A stretch of 64,000 nucleotides of DNA from Acytostelium subglobosum LB1 (lineage: Eukaryota > Evosea > Eumycetozoa > Acytosteliales > Acytosteliaceae). The DNA lies in NCBI RefSeq assembly GCF_000787575.1, contig NW_012236521.1, positions 576,924 to 640,923 of the forward strand, written 5' to 3'. The position numbers and the translations under genes were made by a program. The notes below the pieces were generated by a model that did no database searches, was not told the DNA's origin, and saw only the letters and a list, made by a program, of their open reading frames with translations. Positions 50,045-59,939 of this stretch are shown here, piece after piece. Each line of letters opens with the position of its first letter. Positions within the stretch are counted from its first letter, which is position 1.

Positions 50045-50457
50045 GCAGCTAGTACAACTATTATTAAACTGGTTACCTTTGTTTCTTAAGCACTAAATTA
50101 ATCAAGATCATGGATCTTGTAGTCCAACAACAACAGCTATTCAATCAATCAAACAATCAATCAAGGAATAAGAGTAGGTGGATAGTGTCTATGTTAAGTT
50201 AGTTAGTGATTACCAAGCATGCGCTACTTGGTATCGTTGTTATTGTTTGTTTAAGTTAAGTTATGTGTGTGTACAATGTCTGTTGTCTTAGTTTGATAAT
50301 GGCATAGGGCTAGCCTTATGCTTGATACATGGTTATAATATATACATAGGTGTCTTATGATGAATGGACTACTGCTACACTCGTTGTTGGCATCGGCTGA
50401 CATATTACAAGTGTAGTAGAGAGTACCTCTTCCACTGACTCATTCATTACGGCTCAA
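50045..50457. other. Convergent intergenic region with three short inverted repeats
   Basis: This 413 bp between two convergent genes has no open frame. It contains three near-perfect hairpins: CAAGATC-atg-GATCTTG (50103-50119), TACCAAG-n9-CTTGGTA (50211-50233) and GCATAGGGCTAGCCTTATGC (50302-50321). They may be 3'-end structures or part of a structured RNA. Confidence 0.5.
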
Positions 50458-50979
50458 CTATGTCATTGAAGTATGATTGTAAGTATGTATTCCTATTCCA
50501 TTCAACCAATCAATCAATGACATTGACAGACAGACATACCTTCAATTGGAATTGGAACAACAATCTCTTGATCTGATCCACGTACTTTATACTTGACAAC
50601 CAATGATCCTGATAGTTTATGATCACAAGCGTTATTGGATTGTGGTTGATAGGTTATATTGAAGTATCTATGCTCTTGAGGATTGAGTGGGATATGAGGT
50701 TCATTTGGACAATGCTTTGAATATACACCTCTGACATCTGGCAATTTAACACAATGTCCCAATTCCTCAATATGTACAATCATATCAACTAGATTGAATC
50801 CATTATTGCATACACTGAATGATAATCTCTTATTATCCTCTCCCTATTATTATTACAATATAATAATATTAATAATTTGTTCATTCATCCTTTAGACATG
50901 CATGTCCTCTTCATTTTGAATTATCACTTACATGTACATGTTTGAATCTCAATTGAGGTGGACTAATCTGAACAGACAT
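50458..50979 (-). CDS. Small Ig/MSP-like beta-sandwich protein
   Basis: Minus-strand exons 50979-50932, 50843-50540 and 50492-50458 give 128 residues with an exact frame and a normal stop. The start (MSVQISPPQLRFKHV) and strand pattern (KRLSFSVCNNGFNLVDMIVHI, HRYFNITYQPQ, LSGSLVVKYKVRG, IVVPIPIEG) resemble the major-sperm-protein/ASPM-SPD2-hydin Ig-like fold. The family call is from pattern only. It has no signal peptide or membrane segment. The last exon adds only eleven residues. Confidence 0.75.
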
Positions 50980-51444
50980 TATTATTATATATTTGATAGA
51001 GTGTTCTGTCCTCAAAGGTATGACTATTGATGAATGACTGATCTAATAATTGAATCGTTGATGTATGTGTGTGTGTATGTGTTTGTGTGTATGTATGATG
51101 TTGTAATCTGTCTTTGTATTGTATTGTATGTTGAGTTGAGTTACATTGAGAGAGAGAGAGCGATACACAACAACTTATTTATTCTTATTAATAATAAACA
51201 ACATCCACTCAAATTGAATCAAGTCATTCAAGTTGCAAAACTGCCCCAAGAGGTAATCAAGATCACCCGATTGGGTACAATGAATAGTTTTCCCCCTCTC
51301 AAACTCTCAAGGGCACAGTCTACCACCCATTCACTCATCGGCATAGACTGTTTTATTCAAACACAACCTTTTGTTAGCCCCATTCCCTCAAACACTTTCA
51401 TTCATTCATTCATTCGTGTAACCAATAACAATGAAGTTAATTAA
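50980..51444. other. Intergenic, AT- and GT-rich
   Basis: This holds the promoter of the small Ig/MSP-like gene and a (TG)n-like stretch at 51060-51100. The open frames here are low complexity and unconvincing. Confidence 0.4.
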
Positions 51445-52523
51445 TTATTTGTTTGATTGATCAACAACATCAACAACGTATTGCTTGAGGAATGGGAACC
51501 AAGCAGATGGTATAGGTGCATCCCATATACCAATGTTACTAATCTTTGCAGAGTTGATCATGTCGAATCTTGCTTGAAGCTCTGCATCGCTGAATGGTTC
51601 ATTGTTATCACCTACTGTCATCAGTCCAATGGCCTAAAGTAAAGATGGAACAAATAGTCAGTCAGTCATTCATTCATTCAATCAGTCATTGGATAAGAGA
51701 TAGTGGATTCACTTACAAGTTTGTTCAAAGGTATTGATTCGACAGAGAATTGGAATTGTTGAGTGAATGTTGTTAGGTTACTGGCGTAGGTGTTCATCGT
51801 GTAGATGAGATCGACTTGAGTGCGACCCAGTAATGTAAGATTCCAGAATGGATCGTATGTGGCAGCACAAACAGTGAGTATCTTTCCAAATGCATGTAGT
51901 TCATTTGCAAACATATCTACAAAGTTTGCATAGTCTTCTGCATCCTGTGCATTGCCGCCCACAGGTTCAATGTCCACACTGTATCCATTGAATCCTTCGT
52001 CAAGTGCACTTAGAGTATATGTCCATGTAAGCTTATATACTCAAGATGTGTATAGGGTAGTAAGACTTACTATTGAACTGCAGATGTGATGAATGGTTGT
52101 GGATTACGGAATAGTTCACGGGCGTATTCAATTACTTCTGGACGACCCCATGGACAACATGTTGATATCATTGGCAATGTTTGAAGACCGTATGATTTGA
52201 TCGTTGGTATTACATCTGTAAAGTTATTAAGTATCAATGTTGAGTTTGGACCCAAGTTAAATCTTTCAAATGCCACCGCACTCAATAAGTTTGATATACT
52301 CTCTATTTCCTAAGATGATCAACTTAATGTAAGTGATTGATTGAGTGAATGAGTGAATGAATGGATTGTACATTACTTCCAAGTCTGAAGCGATTGATTC
52401 GTTTGTCCTTTGAAGGCCCATCCATGGCAATACACCATTCTTCTTCTGCTTTGAAGCATTGGCAAAGCAGATAGTGACCAATAATATGGTTATAACAATG
52501 ATGGTAATAGTATATTTCTTCAT
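51445..52523 (-). CDS. Secreted GH18-like TIM-barrel protein
   Basis: Minus-strand exons 52523-52377, 52309-52071, 52008-51717 and 51633-51445 give 288 residues. The N-terminus is a clear signal peptide (MKKYTITIIVITILLVTICFA). The barrel shows TIKSYGLQTLPMISTCC, and the strand-4 motif GFNGYSVDIEP fits the GH18 DxxDxDxE pattern with the last Asp and Glu kept. ILTVCAATYDPFW, VDLIYTMNTYA and ISNIGIWDAPIP follow in barrel order. GH18 members are chitinases, chitobiases or inactive lectins. The first Asp of the motif is replaced (GFNGYSVD), so activity is uncertain. Confidence 0.85.
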
Positions 52524-54260
52524 CTTAACAATCTATTCTTTGTTTATTAAACATTATGATCATCTTACCATTGTATTGAATAACAATCAATCACAAGTCA
52601 TTCAATCAATCAAATCAAATCCAGATATTTTCGTCAAGATGGAGACGTCTCAAGCAACACACAAATCACTAATTCTCTCTTTGAGCGAACAATGAATGAA
52701 TGAATGAACGAATGAATGAGCTATGGATGAATGAATGAATGTAGTTAATAGGTGACCAACTAGATTGATTGATACAATCCAAAAGGGTATAGATCCAAAC
52801 AAATAGGAGTAAGTCAAGTGTTTAAGGTTATGTTACCGATCGGTATTTTACCAGGTTGTTTAGGAATGAATGGGCGATCACTGATCAGTGAACGACGACG
52901 ACGACTGGTCGTTCTAAATCTAAAACTGTTTAGAGATATATATCACGCTAAACAAAGAAAGATGCCGAAGAACTTTGCAACTACCACCAGACCGACTGAC
53001 AAGATCCAAAGACTGGTCGTCTAGTCCAAACCATGTCTGGACGCATGTCATCGTGGATGTTATGAGGTTAGGGTTTGAGGTCTGTGGTCTGTGGTCTGGC
53101 GACCTGTCGTTACTGTTACTCATACATACATACATGACATCTGTTACCTTACTTACCCTAGGGTGACACTACTATCTGCCTATCGATCTCTTACTTTGCA
53201 AACATAGGCCACTTGGTATGAAAGCTTGTGGCTTATTCACACACACACAACAGACAAAGACACATACCGATCATTCAAGTTATTTGATTGGTTGGCAATA
53301 ATAGTGTAGTCACTTACATAGTGACCAAATTAGAAGTCGACCAAAGGGGTGAATGCGTGATCTACTGGGTGATTGAGTGAACGACAGTGGAGTTAGTCCA
53401 CCACACCCAAGCCAACCTTCTATCTCATCGTGAGCTCTCTTGTCTCAATGGGGCGGGCTGACGCCAATTTAACTGTTTATTGATGTCACCCCATTTCATT
53501 AACTTATATCTGGGGACAATCACCGGCACTTGAATAAGCAGCGTGTGAGATTAATTCAATGGTTGTCGTTCGTTGACACCCTACCCCAACACGTGCGCCA
53601 CCCCCGTGATTGATTCGTTTGCAAGTTTGAATTGATGATAAATTTAAAGAGTCACCACACATGCGTGTGCTGAGCGAGTGAGTGACCGACGCGCCGCTTT
53701 GGTTTGGAAAAAAAAACTGGATATCACTCTGATCAGTGGCAGGGGTAGACAATGAGTGGCTGCATCTTGGAAAGTTGTTGTGGCTAACAGCAACGAAGGG
53801 TACACTGCCCAATAATATTTGATCGTTGGTCGAGTGATGGCGACCAAAGTTTACGTGAAGTGTTTTGTAGACAGATTGATGGTTGATGAATGAATGAATG
53901 GACCAACAGTCCATCATCATTCAATCACTCCCCTTCTGATCACTTCGGGCCACAATGGGCCAGTATCGAGCATTCATTCGATTGATTCACGTATCAAGAA
54001 TATCCCCATTTTCCTTAGACTGTGACACCAAACAACGATCCGAGGTTATACATATCCAATTTAACAACTCATCAATCAAACAATCAATCACATAAACCAT
54101 CTCCATCTTTAAACACACACACATATACATACATATACTTTATACTTATATATATATACTTATATATCACATTCGATTGATCGATCACATTGATTGATTG
54201 ATTGATTCAAACTCACACTCACTCACTCACACACTCAAACACAAACACAAACATACAGAT
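52524..54260. other. Long divergent intergenic region, about 1.7 kb
   Basis: AT-rich at both ends with TATATATATA (near 54150) and CACTCACTCA/ACAAACACA repeats just before the receptor ATG. The middle is less AT-rich and has two perfect palindromes (52834-52845 and 52878-52891) and a repeated GACTGGTCGT (52904 and 53012 regions). I see no gene in it. It probably holds developmental control elements for the receptor gene. Confidence 0.45.
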
Positions 54261-56526
54261 ATGTCATCAAACATTATCCAACAAACAACTACATTGTTGT
54301 GGATTGTGATTGTTTGTTTGGCATGTTGGACAACAGTTATAGATGCCCAACATCCTTTTAAGATTGCTGTTGTGGCCAACGGAAAGATCAATGACTTTGG
54401 ATTCAATGCAATGATCAATGAGGGTGTGATCAGCGCACAGAGACTTCTAAACTCTACAAACATCCACATCTATCCAGACATTGGCAGGGGCATCCTGAAT
54501 GACACCATCGAGAGATTGATCAACGATGGCTACAACGGCATCATCACCACGTCCACCGAGATGACCGGCCCCACCATATTCTACGCCGGCATCCATCCCG
54601 AGATCCGTTTCCTGACGCGTGGACGTAACGCCAACACCACGGCCAACCTGTCGTTCTTCTCCTACAACATCGCCATCTGCAACTACATGATTGGCTACTT
54701 TGCCGGCCTTTGGACACAGACCAAGATGATCGGATACGTGGCGCCCGGCCTGCCCGACGTGGCCAACTACAATGCCAATGCACTGTTTGTTGGCGCACAG
54801 CGCGCCAGACCCGGCGAGAACGTCACCGTCACCGTGTGGAACACGGGCTCGTGGCACGCCGTTGACAATGCCACTGGCGCCACAAACGATATCATTGATC
54901 GTGGCATTGATATCATCAGTCAGAACCAGGACGATAACACTGTGGTCACTGCTGGACTCAAGCGAGGAGTGATTGGCATGGGTACCAATGGATATCCACA
55001 AAGCAGACTCTATGGTGAGAACATTGCATTTGGATTTGTCACCAACTGGGCTCCAGTATTCATCAACTTCACCCAATTGGTCATTACCAATTCCAGCTAC
55101 TCCAGGAAGGACTGGGGAGACTTTAACAACAAATTCCTCGAGCTCTCAAAGTTCAGTTTCCAAGTATATATCCACATCCTCTCTTCGTGGCGCCAAACAT
55201 GAACTAACAATGACTCAATCACTCAATCAATAGGTCAATGCAACCATCCGACAAAAGGTGAATGAAGAGGTCGAAAGATTGATTGGCATGCCATTCACAT
55301 CACATCCATACTATTGTAATGAGTACAATCACTTTATCTTCCCCAATATGTCAGCAACCGTCAATAATTGTATGTCTGTGGCACAGTTCTTCTTTATGAA
55401 TGATCCATACCCAGGCATCAATTATCTCGGCTACTACAAGGTTCCACTGACCAAGGTTGGCGTATCGATACCCGTGCTCATAGGTCTGACCACTGCCTCG
55501 GGCGTCATGATCCTCCTGGCCGTTGTCCTGATGATCCTCGTGTTTATTTACCGCAGCTCATCATCCATTCGTTCGGCCAGTCCATTCTTCTGCTACAACA
55601 TCATCTTTGGAGGCATCCTCACATATGTGGGCGTGATCGTCTTCTCGCTCCCCAAGTCCGACGCCTCGTGTAACTTGCGCTTCTGGTTCCCAGCCGTCGG
55701 ATACGCACTGCTCATTGGCAGTTTGGTCGTCAAGAACTTTAGAATCTGGCTCATCTTTGACAATCCACGTCTAAAGGTTGTCCGTGTGACCAACTCCCAG
55801 CTGTACCCATGGGTGATGGGACTCGTGGCCATCATCGTTGCGCTTCTCATTCTCATGGCCGTTGGCCCTATTGGCAACCTGCGCGCTGTCCAGTCGAATG
55901 CCGGCCTGTCCAAATATCAGTTCACTGACACCTGTGAGATGACCCGCGCAGGTTCCATCCTGCTCATCCTGGTACTGTGCGTCTTTGCCTTGCTGATCAT
56001 GATTGGCAGTTTTGTCTCATGGAAGATCAGAATCGTGGACATCCTCGAGTTCAACGAGTGCAAGCCCATTGCCTATGTGCTCTACGCATGTCTCGTGACA
56101 ATCTTCATTGTCGTGCCACTGATGGTGTCGCCACAGACCGACACATCACAGACAATCATCATTGGCTCAGCCGCCCTGTTCATCACCACCATCTCGCTGC
56201 TGATCCTGTTCATCCCCAAGTTCTTCCGTGTCTACAACCTGGACTCGTCGTCGAGCTCCATCTTTGAGAGCATGGGCAACACCAAGCTCTCTGGCATGAG
56301 TGGTCTGACCAGCATGGTGTCCGAGAATCCAGAGTCCAGAGCAGTGCCATCGTTCGTCGTTGGTGAGGAGGGCAATGTTACCGTGACCGTGACCCCTGAG
56401 CATGTGTCAGCATCGGCCTCGGGCACCACCTCGGCTTCCCTTTCAGGACCAGTACATGCCACATTCGATTCCGATGACGAAGACGACAGCAACGCATCCA
56501 AGCCCCCAACCGAAACGTCTGCATAA
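54261..56526 (+). CDS. Class C GPCR of the dictyostelid Grl (GABA-B/mGluR-like) family
   Basis: Exons 54261-55163 and 55234-56526, phase 0, give 731 residues. A signal peptide (LLWIVIVCLACWTTVIDA) precedes a BMP/Med-type periplasmic-binding-fold domain (about 36-340; FKIAVVANGKINDFGFNAMI, GRNANTTANLSFFSYNIA), the ligand domain seen in most Dictyostelium Grl receptors. Seven hydrophobic helices lie at about 375-640, with SIRSASPFFCYNIIFGG and VVKNFRIWLIFDNP typical of class C. The cytosolic tail is Ser/Thr/Val-rich and acidic. The family includes GABA, glutamate and folate-type sensors; the ligand cannot be read here. The 3' UTR has a long TTCC pyrimidine tract. Confidence 0.93.
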
Positions 56527-56570
56527 GGTGTACATCATTGGCACACAAGACCGATTGTTGTGTCCATATC

Positions 56571-56661
56571 TTCCTACCTTCCTTCCTCCCTTTTTTTTTT
56601 TCTTCCCGCCTATTTGTAGCATACGTACATACCTTCCTTCCTTCCTTCCTTCTTTCCTTCT
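56571..56661 (+). repeat. TTCC/T-rich pyrimidine tract in the 3' region of the receptor gene
   Basis: Runs of (TTCC)n and (CCTTCCT) units flank an 11-T stretch, almost purely pyrimidine on the receptor's sense strand. It lies just after the stop codon. Confidence 0.9.
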
Positions 56662-56771
56662 CTGCAACGATCCAATCATCGCCTACTTTATAAAGTATCA
56701 TATATAACATAATAATATAATATATAATTATATAATTGTATCCAATTAAAGGGTCGCGTCTACTTCATTGT

Positions 56772-59641
56772 TTATTCCTGTAGCTCCTGTTCATCCTCGA
56801 CGGATGGATGGTAGGGCACACCACTGAGGATACGTCGGAAGTATGCTGATTCATTGTAGATATGATCAATTAGTTGGCCAAAGGGAATGGAGTCGACCAG
56901 TTTGGATGGTAGGTAGATGGTAGCTTGCTTCATTGATTGATCATGGTACTCGACAAACACATCCTTTGCACCAATGATAATATCAATGTTTGGTCCAATG
57001 GCTCGAAGTGCATTGGCCTCCTCATTGGATATTGACGCCATGTTGGCACGCAGTTGCTTCACAGCTTTGTACTGTAGTGGAAGTTTCTTGACGATTGCGC
57101 CATCAATCTTAACGCTGGAAAGTGCGTGTCTCTCTTTGATCGATTGCAACATGGACTCGACCAGCTGCATCTTGAGCACGAGGTCCGTCGACTCGAGCAC
57201 GGGCGCATAGAACTCCTTCTGTATCGTTGATATCTTGTTGTAGTTGGCGTTCAGAAAGAGCAGTAGCTCTGTCTCTGTGAAGTTGATTGGGATGTAAATG
57301 TAGGCCATGTCATTCTCGGGTGACATGATGAACTGATAATGATCGGAGAGCACCAAGTGAAGATTAGCCCAACCAAAGTCTGCAAGTCTTTGTTTTGGCT
57401 GTGCTACTATCTTTGTTTCCTTGATTGTTGGTCGTTGTTGTTGTTGTTGTTGGCGTGATGATGATTGTTGTTTGGAAGTTGTCTTGACGTGTGATTGTTT
57501 TTGTTCTTGTTCTTGTTCTTGGGCTGTGGCGGATGGTTCAGGATTGTTGCCAAATACTGGCAATGTGAAGTTGCTCACTACATCAACAGTCATTGTTTGT
57601 GGGTTGTGATCTGCGTCCACAGAGGTCGCCAAGAGATCAGTCGGTTTGCGATGTCTAAGATATGCTGAACTTCCATTGCCATCGCTGTCGTCGTGCTCAT
57701 ATTCATCGACATTTGGATCGGGGAATGCCATTGGCACTCGATGTTCAGTGTTTACCATCTCTCTCAGTTTGGTGATGCACTCCATTGCTGATCCAATATG
57801 AGGTGCAGACTCCAAATAATTGAACGTATTTGGGTTGACAATTGTCAGAGGTTTGTATCTAAGGTCGAGAAAGTTATCATACTGTTGTTCTTGCAAGTCT
57901 GATGATGTCGATGGTGATGGCGGTGGCGTTGATGCTGAGCCGCTAGACTTGCTCTTGTCCGGCGCTGATTGGCGGCCGCCGTATTGAGCAATCAATGCAT
58001 TCAAGTCGTGTAGCTTGGCACCTGATAATTTGAGTCGTCCAGGGACTTGACCCAACTTTGTCTCGGGCAATGAAGTCCATTGTTGAGCTCGCACCTCCTC
58101 TATCAGTTTGGTAACTGGGATACCCATTTGATCGAGAGCAGCCCTTGCCTTTGAGAACTTGAGCTTTGAACTCTTCATCGTCCTCTGATTCATTGAGTAA
58201 AGGTTCTCCACTGTTACACTGTTCGCACCCAACAAACTAAAGACATGATTGGATTGGATAAGTGAATGATTGATCGAGTGGGAGATGGTACCATAACCAA
58301 CCTTTTAAGTTCATCAGCTGATCGTTCCAGGATTGATAGGTTGTTCTTTGAAACTGAGTATAGAGCCTTGAAGCCTTCCACCATATCTGGTACCTCCTCC
58401 TTGATGTATGATAGTGTTTCCACTGGATCAAAGTCACGTGGCAACACTACAAAGTTACTGGTGGCCAGTGATTGACGAAGTTGATCAACATACTGAGGCA
58501 TCGCAATCAGTATCGGTAGTTGATGCCATGAACTAAACTCCAATTGCTCCAGATTGCCCTTGAGATGAAGTATCTGTAGCTCAGCGTCACGACGCTTACC
58601 AAGTGATCGCATCACATTCATATCGCCCTTGATCTGCTCGCCATAATAAAAGAATATCTTGTTCTCGTTGAACAGCTGAAGCAGAGTCGACTGCTCCAGA
58701 CTGAGCTCAGCAGTGATACGACTCGTCGTCACATTATTCTGCATGATAAACTCGTCCATCAGCTGAGTGATGCTGAGACCGTCCTCGCCTTCCTGGATGG
58801 ACGACTCAAAGGTCTCGTCCCAGGGGTCGTCGAACGACTCGGTGGCGGCGTCGCCCTCGTCCTCGGGGCGCAGCAGCTGGGCCAACTCCTGGAGCTCGTG
58901 CGGTGGGATGGTGATGTCGGCTTTTTGAAAGACGGCAAACATCTGTGCGTAGATGTCCAGCCGCAGTTTGAGGACGTAGTCGGCCAACGCCGACTTGGAC
59001 GAGGCCAGATCGAGCGGCTGCACGTCAAACGTCATCTCGTGTTCAAAGTGGCCAATTTGAACAATCTGGCCAGGCGTCGTGGTCTGATGATGGAAGGAGA
59101 GGGAGATGGTCGTGGGGATGGCCTCCAGCTTCATCTCGGTGGTGCTGCCTTCGTGAACGCGTATATAGGCATCTCTATTGCGCAGCAGATTGTTGAGCAA
59201 CGTCAATGACCTCTGATTGGTGTTGGCAAGATCAGGCTTATCGTGCAAGACATCGGGATGCACCTTGACCAAGAACTTCTTCATATGTCCCTTTAGCCAT
59301 GTCTCCATCTCACGAGGAGGACTTCTATATCTTGTCTTCCTCGTCGTCTTCTCCTTCTCCTCCTTCTTTGATTCAGATCTTAACTTTGCTTTGAATTGTT
59401 GTTGATGTTGTTGTTTCTTCTTATTCTGTTGATCATTATCATCAACATCATAATCCTCTACATCTCCATATTCTAACTTCTTCTTATTATTATTATTATC
59501 ATTACTCTTTGATGACGTTGATGAGGTTGAAGTGTAATGCCTGGCAATGACATCATTACTTGGTTTGATGAGACATGTTGTCGATTGTCTTATGAATGTA
59601 GTTCTTGTCAATGGTCTTACGACCAATAACAATCTATTCAT
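56772..59641 (-). CDS. TCAIM-like mitochondrial protein (DUF4460-DUF4461)
   Basis: Minus-strand exons 59641-58302 and 58236-56772 give 934 residues with an exact frame. The N-terminus (MNRLLLVVRPLTRTTFIRQS) is a good mitochondrial targeting peptide. A charged low-complexity segment (45-105) is followed by a J-domain-like DUF4460 region (about 112-240; MKKFLVKVHPDVLHDKPDL and SLTLLNNLLRNRDAYI). The C-terminal 300 residues match the DUF4461 style (WANLHLVLSDHYQFIM, LDQMG upstream). This layout is that of T-cell activation inhibitor, mitochondrial, whose function is poorly understood even in animals. Gln/Ser/Pro-rich linkers lie between. The single intron uses an unusual GTTGGT donor. Confidence 0.85.
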
Positions 59642-59817
59642 CTTACTTCGTTCGTCTTTGACTCGCACATCAATGAATGAACAAAGTTAGATGAGTTTCG
59701 TTCGTGTTTGGCACACGCGCCCATTCAAGTCCACTTGTTGCCACCTCTCGCTCACGTCACCAACCTCACCAAGAACTCATCCATAACACAACACACTCGC
59801 GAGACATGACAAAGAAG

Positions 59818-59840
59818 ATAGATAGATAGATAGATAGATA
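59818..59840. repeat. (GATA)n microsatellite
   Basis: Five to six GATA units in the 3' flank between the TCAIM-like and zinc-finger-like genes. Confidence 0.85.
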
Positions 59841-59939
59841 CAATTACAATCGAAGTTGTTATTATATATTATATGATAAATAGGGTAGGTAGTATACTTG
59901 GTTAACCAGGGGAACATATGTTGGATGATTGACAAACTG

